Assembly: GCA_947579665.1 (NCBI GenBank)
Contig: CANPUZ010000057.1
Span: 682,001 to 746,000, forward strand
DNA from: Sympetrum striolatum
Lineage: Eukaryota > Arthropoda > Insecta > Odonata > Libellulidae
DNA: 64,000 bases
Reading direction: 5' to 3'
Both the position numbers and the translations under genes were made by a program. Positions 22,136-30,312 of the stretch are shown in pieces (within the stretch, counting starts at the first letter, position 1; each line of letters begins with the position of its first letter). Under the pieces are notes generated by a model. It was not told the DNA's origin. It saw only the letters and a program-made list of their open reading frames with translations, and searched no databases.

Positions 22136-22488
22136 TGTGGCTGTCCTTTGTTTATGTTTTGTGTACTGGCCACAAGTGGGACGAGAGACGGTGTGCAACG
22201 AGCATAGAGTAAGGATAGGGTAAAGCGCGTATTGGGTTCTGCGCATGTTACAGGATTGAACGTAGGAGACCACGTGACTTTGGTCCGCTTTCGGAAATCT
22301 CGCCGGTAAGTTAAATGAGAAATTCGTGTACTCAAGTTGGTTTTTTAAGTATTTATGTCCTTTACGGACAGCTAATGTTCTGAATTCGAGTTTATTTAGA
22401 TGCTCTATAGTCTGGCTAATGTAACTCAATATTTATTTTCGGTATCTGGATGAAAATTAACCGTAAAAGATTGAAGGACTTGGGAATC
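22136..22488 (+). promoter_or_regulatory. CpG-richer putative promoter / 5' UTR upstream of a THAP-like exon
   Basis: In contrast to its AT-rich surroundings, about 22136-22320 is G+C- and CpG-richer. It contains an E-box CACGTGAC (22270-22277), two GC-rich cgcgta / tccgctttcgg stretches and a good donor-like cgccg|gtaagt at 22311. It lies directly upstream of the candidate THAP start exon. The promoter role is inferred from position and composition. Confidence 0.3.
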
Positions 22489-22553
22489 ATGGTTTTGAAA
22501 TGCTGCGCATGGAACTGCAAGGAAAAGTACGTTAAAGAAATTACTTTTAACTC
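22489..22553 (+). CDS. Candidate THAP-domain first exon
   Basis: ATG at 22489 opens MVLKCCAWNCKEKYVKEITF, followed by N, then a good donor GTAAGT at 22554. This is the layout of a THAP zinc finger start (M-V-x-x-C-x(4)-C, then a basic stretch and x-TF), where exon 1 usually ends at the F-H/N-x-FP block. THAP domains are C2CH DNA-binding domains of P-element-type transposases and domesticated host factors. The expected FP-containing second exon was not found. The first AG downstream (22633) gives a stop after 8 codons, so the gene may be broken, or the next exon may be far away. Confidence 0.4.
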
Positions 22554-22916
22554 GTAAGTTTTGTGCTTATGGTGTTTTTAATACTTATTTAGATTTGTTT
22601 TCTTATCATATAACTTTCATTTGCCATTTACAGATTATGTAATAAGGTAATGAAGTAGCTTGCAAATAGGCGATTGCGGCTATTACTACAGAGTATTCCA
22701 TGAGACAAAAATGGAATATAGCAGATTTTACGGTTTATTCTTGTTTGTCGATGATTATAACAAGATAAACTTTGTTTTTCCGTTTAGGAATGTTATTCTC
22801 TTCGGTGCATATTCAATATTATTGCTTGATTGAAAATTGCAATTATTGAAAAAATTCGCGGCATAAAACAGTGTAATTCAATTTCTTAACCTCATTTTGC
22901 AATAAAGGGATCTGAT

Positions 22917-23182
22917 CAGTGGCAGATCCAGGGGGGGGCGCTATGGGGGCTGTAGCCCCCCCCAGAAGTCAACATGAAGAATAATAACTTAAATGTATCA
23001 TCGTTCATACTATTGAGATGTGAAGAAAATATCGTTTATCTACAACGATAGATAATAATAAGCATAATCCAAATATGTATACTGAGTTTAATTTTATAAA
23101 ATTTCTTACAAAAATCGATAAATAGAAAATGAATCTTTAATCCCAACTCTCTAGCCACAGCTTGATCCTAGATTCGCCACTA
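22917..23182 (+). mobile_element. hAT-type MITE, copy B
   Basis: A 266-bp copy of the element at 11681-12094, in the same orientation: CAGTGGCAGATCC at the left, and cctagattcgccacta at the right. Its left flank gatctgat does not match its right flank. The right flank (23183-23190) is cctgttaa, identical to the left flank of copy A, 11.5 kb away. Confidence 0.85.
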
Positions 23183-23659
23183 CCTGTTAATAACCTTTTT
23201 AATATTTCTAAGATATTATTCCTCTTTAATTTTGGCCGCATTTTTATCCCAAACGCGCCGATAACTTCCGATAAAATGATCGGAAATTTTTGATCTAACG
23301 GAATCGCGCTAGTCTGCAACACAAATTGTAGCAAAAATAACCACATCAGTTTTACATGACAAAAAATTTGTTTAATTCACAAATATTGAATGATAATTAT
23401 GTACAACACGTTTTGGTAGCGCTGGCCATAAGGCGAAGTGGCGTTCGGATGAACTGCAGGCGGCGTGGTATGAAGACCGGCACCAAGAAAGGGCTCACGG
23501 CGAGGCGAAGCGATCAGGCGAGAACTCGAGAGCAGGCGATGACCCACACTGCCAGCGTTATCCAGGGGACTGCCGAGATTCACTCAATACATACTACACA
23601 AAATAAAATACTTGTGTCCCTCTATCGGAGATGGGCCGCAAACAAAAAAAAATCTGATG
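23183..23659. other. Unassigned, locally GC-rich segment (23415-23580)
   Basis: Two plus frames and one minus frame are open through 23400-23590, and the composition is clearly more G+C-rich than neighbours. One plus frame gives a charged peptide (GHKAKWRSDELQAAWYEDRH). I do not recognise it; it could be transposon-derived coding sequence. No start, splice site or domain is supported. Confidence 0.35.
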
Positions 23660-24678
23660 TGGCCAGCACATGACTTTCTCCATATATAAGATGTAAATAT
23701 TTATCTACGACAGTAATTTCGAACTCTATATTCCATCTAAACTTGGAATATGAGTGATTAATATTATATATTATCTTTGACGCCAAAAACATGATGAATA
23801 ATGTTTTACGGGACATGATTGATGAAAAACGATGAAATTGGCCTTTCGCCCATAAAGCCCAGAGCGCCCACAAAGTACATAATCAGAAACTTCCGTTTTA
23901 TCAGTATTTCATAAATACCTCCTAAACAATCAGTGATACAAAAATATAATTCAAACAAAAATTATAGTAAATCACATTTTCTAAATCTTTTGTAATTAAT
24001 AGTATGTACCTAAATATCATATATATGGAGATATTTTGAAAACCGGAAATAAGCTTTGAAGAATGAAGCTCAACTTCCGGTTAACCGATTTACTCCAAAA
24101 ACTAATCAACTCTAACGACACTAACAAAAATACTATATATGAAATTTGGTGTTGATACAATGAATGGTTTTCATGTTAGAGCGCCCACAAAGTACATAAC
24201 AGCTACTTCCGGTTTATCGGTTTTTCACGAATAACTCCTAATCAACCGGTGATACAAAAATATGTTAAATACAAAAGTTATAGTAAATTACATTATCTAA
24301 AACTTTTATAAGTAATACAATACACGTATATATCATATTTAGGGAGATATTTTGAAAACCGGAAATGAGCTTTGTTGAATGAAGCTCGACTTCCGGTCAA
24401 CCGATTTACTCCAAAAACTAATCAACTCTGACAGCACACAGAACAGTACTATGTATGAAGTTTGGTATTGATACGACCACTAGTTTTCACGTTAGAGCGC
24501 CCACTAGCACACACACACATACAGACACACACACACACATACACACAGACATCATTCCGAAAATGGTCAAAACGTGTTCTAGGGACCCCAAAACGTGTAT
24601 TTCCGTTGAAATCTCGAAGTCGAATTTTTTCATGAAAACAATACTTTCTCTATACTTCGTATATGGAGAAAGTAAAAA
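23660..24678 (+). mobile_element. SIR1 repeat, copy 2, with internal tandem duplication
   Basis: It has the same ends as copy 1: TGGCCAGCACATG, then ACTTTCTCCATATATA; at the other end TATATGGAGAAAGT plus A-run. Here the internal unit is present twice in tandem, at about 23867-24180 and 24181-24500. Each has gcgcccacaaagtacata, cttccggt(t/c)aaccgattt and actccaaaaactaatcaactc. Copy 2 has no MITE and so shows the empty site of copy 1. Its right end abuts the truncated LTR of the BEL/Pao element. Confidence 0.75.
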
Positions 24679-25035
24679 ACAGTGAACGCCACCCGTTCAC
24701 AAAACCGAACATATTCCCCCGCCTTGAACTGGTCCAGTTCAACAATACACATAGTGCTTCAGGCTGGCAGAAAATTATTCAAAAAAAAAACATTACATTA
24801 GTAAAATAAAACAAAAATATATTACAATAATATTTACAGCAAGTGAGGAATGGGGATTGGGAAAGGACTAGGGATTGGGTAAAGGAAACACTTTGACCGC
24901 CGGTCTTTTTAAAAACCCCTTAGCCGTGCGGAGGGTGACCACTCTCACCACTCCATCTTTCCCTGGATGGATGGACGACACACGTCCCATGCACCACAAT
25001 AGAGGGGGAACATTTGGCTCGCGTACGAGTACTAA

Positions 25036-25614
25036 GGCCTTCTGTCCACGAGGCGTCACAGAAGCGTAGAGGAATAGACGCGACATCGCTAGCTGTACGG
25101 CTGTGAGCAGCAGACAATGTAATTAAATGATCATCCATACACGACGCTGCAGCGTAGCGCTTCCGTCCAAGCACGCTTTCGTCATGTAGCCAGGCGACCA
25201 ACAGTGTCGGTAGCGAGGCGTACTTTGCTTGTTGGAGTGAAGCTTGAAAGATGGCGAAAGCAACTCATCTTGTTCTGACAGTCGAGAAATATGCTTGACT
25301 ATACAATCCTACTATGCCAGAATACTCCAGAAAAGAAATAGCAGAGAAAGCTTGGAGTGAGGTGGCAAAAGCAATGAAATGGTCAGGCAAGTAACATTTA
25401 ATTTTTATTCATTATTTTAACTAAAATACTTCCATTGCCTTGGGTTCATCAGTATCCATATTATCACAACAGTAGTTCCATTGCCATGGTAAAGCAACAT
25501 GTGGTTTAGTTCTTCAGTACGCTTCGTGTACAGAAAACGGGCGTAATCGTCACGTCGCGACAAGCTACGCTACGCGTACGCGTCTATGACGCGAAGCCTC
25601 GTGGACGGAGGGCC
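25036..25614 (+). mobile_element. PIF/Harbinger deletion derivative (579 bp) inserted in BEL pol
   Basis: The ends are GGCCTTCTGTCCACGAGGC at 25036 and its counterpart GCCTCGTGGACGGAGGGCC at 25614, matching at 17 of 19 positions. They are flanked by TAA on both sides (25033-25035 and 25615-25617). Removing 579 bp plus one TAA restores the BEL frame across the site (GDL, then VLVREPNV). A 3-bp TWA target is the hallmark of PIF/Harbinger. The interior carries a MADF-like exon with a stop (25251-25390), evidence that this is a deletion derivative of an element with a MADF/Myb-type second gene. Confidence 0.93.
25251..25390 (+). pseudogene. MADF-type DNA-binding exon in the Harbinger derivative
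   Basis: ATG at 25251 opens MAKATHLVLTVEKYA, then an in-frame TGA at 25296-25298, then LYNPTMPEYSRKEIAEKAWS, followed by EVAKAMKWSGK and a donor GTAACA at 25391. The pattern (L-x3-V-E-K-Y ... L-Y-x-P ... P-E-Y ... A-W-x-E-V/I-A) is that of a MADF/trihelix (Myb/SANT-like) N-terminus. Harbinger elements commonly carry such a second gene, needed for DNA binding and nuclear import of the transposase. The stop makes this copy non-functional. Confidence 0.7.
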
Positions 25615-28091
25615 TAAGTCTCCCTCCTTTAGACTATTTTTCAAGAGAGTCCACTTGGATCTCTGCTGGAGTGTATTGAGGTATTCTTTGTGCCATCTCT
25701 TCCATATTCTTTGCGATAGCGCTTGGACTATCTGCCATCTACTCAGCCGATTGATCGTAGAATTGGAATAGTTTTCCTCAGGAACCGATTGCACCCAACC
25801 AAGAAGTGACCGGGGGTGAGCGCAGAGACTTCCTTAGGGTCCGCTGAAATTGGGGTAATGGGTCGAGAATTTAACATGGCCTCTATCTTCGTGATCAAGG
25901 TAATGAACTCAGGTAGAGTTAGAATCTGCTTGCCCATTACTCTGGTTAAATGGTGTTTAGCTGATTTGATGGCTCCTTCCCATAATCCACCCTGATGTGG
26001 TGCCGAGGGTGGGATGAAATGAAAATTAAACGAACTTTGATTTGCAAAATGAGATAAATCTCCCTCAATTGATCTCAAAAAGTTTTTAAAAATCCTCCTA
26101 AGTAGAGATGAAGCGCCAACAAAATTGGTTCCGCAATCGGAATATAAATTACGACAAAGTCCCCTTCGCGAGACGAAGCGGGTTAGTGCGGCTATAAAGG
26201 CTTCGGAGGTGAGATCAGTTACTACTTCTATATGTACAGCCTTTGTACAGAGACAAACAAATACACAAATATACACTTTGAAAATTTTTACACCTCGCAA
26301 ATTATGAATCTTGACATGATAAGGTCCACCGTAATCCATTCCTGTATTGGCAAATGGATGGGCCTGGTTCACTCTTGCTTCGGGAAGGTCTCCCATCAGA
26401 GGTGGCATATTACGCGGCTTGCACTTAAAGCACGTAATACATTTAAAAATGCGGGAGCGTATTACAGAGCGAGCGGACAAAATCCAAAAATGACGGAATA
26501 TAGAGGCTTCTAATAATTGTGGTCCAGCATGAAGACATTTTACATGATAAAAATCAATTATTAAATTCACTACATGATGTGATTTTGGCAATGATATAGG
26601 ATGCTCGACGTTCTCTGGAATTGATGCGTTTCGTAACCTTCCTCCAACTCGAATGAGTCCATTTTCATCCAAAAATGGTGCAAGGCGTTGAAGACGTATG
26701 CTGCACGGTTGATTCCTTTGCAGTGCAATCAACTCATTCTTTAAACTAGATTGCTGCAGTAATTTGCAAATACAAATGGTTGCTTGCATCAATTCTTCAT
26801 TGTTGAGGAAGCCTGAAAATTTAGTAGTACCTTTACAGTTAAGCAAAAATCGTCTGACGTATGCTACTGTGCGCTTTCCACCACGACGAGAATTTAGATA
26901 ATAAATCCCATTCTGATTGCTCTGTAGAGACGAGAACAGCAGTTTCTGGGGATTTTAATTCAAGCACTCGCTCGTCTACAGCAGATTTATATTCTAACGA
27001 TGGCCAATCTTCGCTCCTAAGGTTCAACCACCTTGTCCATGCCACCATAGAGGATGGTCGGGAAGCTGTGACGGCATGAGTCCGCGCGAACCGCAGTCAG
27101 CGGGATTATTATTTGAGGCTACATACCGCCACTGGTGAGAGGGCGCATTCTCTTGGATTTCTGCGACGCGGTTTGCGATAAACGTCTTCAGCCGATAAGG
27201 TGGTGTCTTAACCCAAGTGAGAACTATAGTTGAATCACACCAGGCGATAGTAGATTCAATGCTGCAATGAGGAGATAACAAAGAATAACAATAAACTAGC
27301 AATTTAGATAATAAGTGGGCACCACACAATTCTAAACGGGGGAGAGTAATTTTTTTCAAAGGAGAGACTCTTGATTTTGCCATCAACAAGTTAATCTCTA
27401 TTCTTCCTCCCTTTCGGTTTGAGCGTAAATATACGCAGGCTGCATATCCTTTCTCGGAGGCATCCGAGAATCCATGTAACTGAAGAGAAATAGACCGGTC
27501 AAGAGAAAGTGGACGAGGAATTTTCACACTTCTGATGGATACAATATCTCTAATAAACAACTCCCACTTCTGCACTAGATGCGTAGGAATTGGCTCGTCC
27601 CATTGGAGTCCTAATGTCCATAATAATTGCATAAATGATTTTGCCCATAACACTATCGGCGTCAACCAACCGCAAGGGTCGTAAATTTTTGCAATCGTTG
27701 AGAGGATACAGCGTTTTGTAGAAGGAACTTCTGCGACATTTATAGAGTAGGAGTAATGGTCCAGTGGAGAATTCCATTTGAGTCCCAATAAACAATGTTG
27801 AGGATCTGGAAGTGAAGAAGAGCTTGCCCTTTCTTCTGCGGCGAGGCGAGAGAGTAGAGCTGAAGAATTGCTGCACCATTTGCGGAGTTCAAAGCCCCCT
27901 TTTGCAAGGAGCTGCTTCAACTCGTCCTGAAGCGACAAGGCATCGTTCAGATTAGAGAGTTTCAGCACAACGTACACCGCAGAATCTTTCACCGCGAGAT
28001 TTGAACGTGAGGGTTTACGGTCACGATCTACCGGGCACCGTGGACTTAGAGTTTCAGCATACCATTTAACCACACGTACAACGTGAAACAA

Positions 28092-28365
28092 TCTGTATTT
28101 CCTGTGCTTGTTACTTGGAGCGCTGCAAGGTGAGAATTAGCTCCCTAATTGGCTGAATCGTAAGTAATCTCAACTTCCGAAATTTTCTTAACGAAAGTCG
28201 CCATTGCACGCCGAGTGTCCAACTTGTAAGCTTGAGGAGTCAGTATTTTAGCGTTTTCCAACCCAAGAATTTATTAGTAGTTTTACTATTGGTATTACTG
28301 GTTAATTTCTAAGCACCAAAGTAGAAATTTACCGTGTTACTTGAGCACACAAAGTTAGGGCAGCG
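28092..28365. other. Harbinger 5' region, boundary not found
   Basis: The sequence between the end of BEL homology and the transposase ATG. It contains no match to the GGCC(T/C)TC termini of the derivative at 25036-25614. It presumably holds the transposase promoter and 5' UTR, but no TIR or target duplication could be placed. Confidence 0.4.
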
Positions 28366-29732
28366 ATGGAGGAATTCGTGGTATTGGAAGAGTTGGATTC
28401 TGAAGAGGAAGAGGAATGCATGATGCACTCCTTATTGCAATTCCGCGGAGAAATTCGTTCAAGAGGCACCTACGGGAGATTAAACTTGCAGGAATTGAGC
28501 GAAGAAGAAGTGAAGCTGCTTTTTAGGTTCCGAATTCAGCATCTGGAGCAGTTGAGGGTTCTCCTAGGAATACCCGATGTTATAAGATCGGAAGGAAGGC
28601 TCCAAGTTACTGGTAATTTCAATACTCTTTACATATGCTCAAATTTTTACTTTTACTATTAGGCATATATGTGACGTATGATTTTTCTTTGCAGGCATGG
28701 AAGGGTTATGCATAGTTCTTCGTCGCTTGGCCTACCCTAATAGGTGGAGCGATTTGGAACCATTATTTGGTCTTTCGAGCCCTTATTTGTCAAGGATTTC
28801 TAAGGAGGTGGTTGATATTATTAACAGGAAGAGACCTCTATCTACGGATCTTGATAGTTTGAGGTTTCTCAATGAAGAGAAGTTAAGGATATACTCGGAG
28901 GTAAAGTGATTTTTTTGGTAATGGTGTATTTTTCTGAAAAGGCATGTTTCTGGTAGTGCTAACATAGTATTGGAGTTTATAACGTTTCTTTTTTATAATT
29001 TCAACCACCAATAGGCTATAATGAAGAAAGGGACCACCTTAAAAAATTGTTGGGGTTTCATTGATGGAACTGCCAGGGCAATTTGCAGGCCATCAAAAAA
29101 TCAGCAAGAGTATTATTCAGGACATAAAAGAGTCCACTGTGTAAAATATCAGTCTATTTTAAGCCCTGATGGAATGGTAGTCAGCCTCCATGGGCCATAC
29201 CCAGGTCGACGACATGATGCAGGTGTTGTACTAAAAATTGTGCTTGTAATGTCTCATACTTGCATATTTATGTCTGTTAAATATTTACACATGTGTGTTC
29301 TGTTCAATTTTTTCAGGAATTTTCCATGATTCAAAGATTTACAAGCAATTGGAAAGGAATTGCAGGTTTGGGGACATAAAGTATGTCCTTTATGGGGATC
29401 CTGCGTATCCTCTGAAGGAATTACTACTTTGCCCCTATCCTAACACCAGAATGGATAGAGGACAAGGAGAGTTCAACGCGATGATGAGCCCCTTGCGGCA
29501 GAGCGTAGAGTGGGGCTTTGGAAAAATTATTAGGGAATTTGCCTTCCTTGATTTTAAGAAAAACCAGAAGCTGCTTCTGCAAGATGTTGCAGGAATGTTT
29601 CATGCAGCAGTTATTTTAACTAATTGTCATACCTGCCTGTATGGTAGTCAAACTGCATCTTACTTTGCAGTTGATCCTCCATCTTTGGAGGAGTACCTTC
29701 GTTTTGAAAAATTTACACAACAAATAGATTAA
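28366..29732 (+). CDS. PIF/Harbinger (HARBI1-like) DDE transposase, four exons, intact
   Basis: Exons 28366-28612, 28695-28900, 29015-29222 and 29317-29732 join to 358 codons without a stop. Donors are GTAATT, GTAAAG and GTGTTG; acceptors are TTTGCAG, CCAATAG and TTTTCAG. Phases agree at each join. The DDE_Tnp_4 triad is complete: Asp168 in GFIDGTARAI, Asp248 in YGDPAYPL and Glu285 in LRQSVEWGFGK. The signature PGRRHDAGIFHDS precedes Asp248. The N-terminus (residues 1-82) is acidic, followed by a helix-rich LYLxxLxxP-like region. The length fits the family (about 350). An AATAAA follows at about 29790. It cuts and pastes with 3-bp TWA duplications. Terminal repeats of this copy were not found, and its right end is replaced by satellite, so it is either immobile or a source of transposase acting in trans. 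A domesticated gene is a less likely alternative. Confidence 0.85.
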
Positions 29733-30037
29733 TTTTTGATGTACATAAATTTGATGTATTGCGTTTGGTTCAAAGTCCTTTAAAAGATTAAAATAAACAT
29801 TGTTAAACTGATAAGGTTTTTGTTATTACATGGTAATCCAAATTTATTAATTTGTGGTTGAAAATGTCAAAGAATCATTATTCTTAAATGATTTATGACA
29901 TTCAATGCAACTATCAAAGAAAGTTTCAAAGAAGAAATCATCACAAACATAATCGCAACAACATAATAGCTCCAACAGGGTGTCATGTAGCAACTGAATG
30001 AAACAATATCATCTTCAAGAAATATTTATTTTTTCTA

Positions 30038-30312
30038 TTAAGGTGCATTGACACTAGTCATTTTTATTAATAAATCTAGTACTTTTTGCTGCTGCCTCTC
30101 CCTCTCCAGTCTCTGCACTTGCTCCTCCCTTTCCATAGCCAACCTTATTTCTCTCTCCTTCTTCTCCAGTTCAAATTTTTCCCTCTCCATTTCTATTTTT
30201 TGAGTCTCCAGGACCATTTTTTGCTTCTCCATATTCAGTCTCTCCCTTTCTAATCTGAGGGATTCTTCCTCCCTCATTGCAGCCCTTGCATGCTTCTCCC
30301 TTATGAAGCTAA
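30038..30312 (-). pseudogene. Coiled-coil C-terminus of the Harbinger partner (MADF/MSANTD-like) gene, truncated by satellite
   Basis: The minus frame from about 30312 to the stop at 30038 begins FIREKHARAAMREEESLRLE and runs as a long charged coiled coil (E/K/R/Q heptads), ending DLLIKMTSVNAP. It is convergent with the transposase gene, with tails about 300 bp apart. This fits the usual layout of Harbinger elements with a Myb/SANT- or MADF-type second protein whose coiled coil mediates partner contacts. The frame has no internal stop. Upstream coding sequence, including the DNA-binding domain, is missing because satellite DNA begins at about 30312. Confidence 0.7.

Larger units (their letters stand above)
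24680..28000 (-). mobile_element. BEL/Pao LTR retrotransposon, truncated and decayed
   Basis: The minus strand carries the 3' two-thirds of a BEL/Pao pol gene (RT end, RNase H, integrase). About 150 bp after its stop comes a purine-rich tract ggcgggggaata (about 24722-24711), then TGTTCGG, which is the start of the 3' LTR at 24711. The LTR is cut after about 30 bp by the SIR1 repeat. The upstream end stops just before the polymerase motif near 27990-28090. gag, protease, most of RT and the 5' LTR are absent. The element is split by a Harbinger derivative at 25036-25614. Confidence 0.85.
24868..28091 (-). pseudogene. BEL/Pao pol pseudogene (RT end, RNase H, integrase)
   Basis: Pieces in order: 28091-27024 (RT connection with KGGFELRKWCSN; RNase H with HGFSDASEKGYAACVYL, LPRLELCGAHLLSKL, WCDSTIVLTWV and NNNPADCGSRG, so D-E-D-D present); 27048-26839; 26846-25743; 25794-25615; and 25035-24868 after the inserted element. 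The 26846-25743 piece holds the integrase: an H-H-C-C finger with CITCFKCKP, then TGMDYGGP, SDCGTNFVGA and HQGGLWEGA, so the DDE triad is present. Changes of frame near 27045, 26875 and 25797 break the product. At the polymerase motif the frame reads Y-V-V-L where the family has Y-V-D-D, and the sequence upstream of about 28000 no longer resembles BEL. It encodes no functional polyprotein. Confidence 0.88.

Noticed and set aside
21958..22429. Minus-strand frames of 102-125 codons
   Set aside because: They run antisense through the CpG-richer putative promoter of the THAP-like exon, overlap each other in different phases, and show no domain.
26125..26513. Plus-strand frames opposite the BEL integrase
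   Set aside because: Antisense shadows of the integrase coding sequence on the minus strand.
28783..28965. Minus-strand frame over Harbinger exon 2
   Set aside because: Antisense shadow of the transposase exon.
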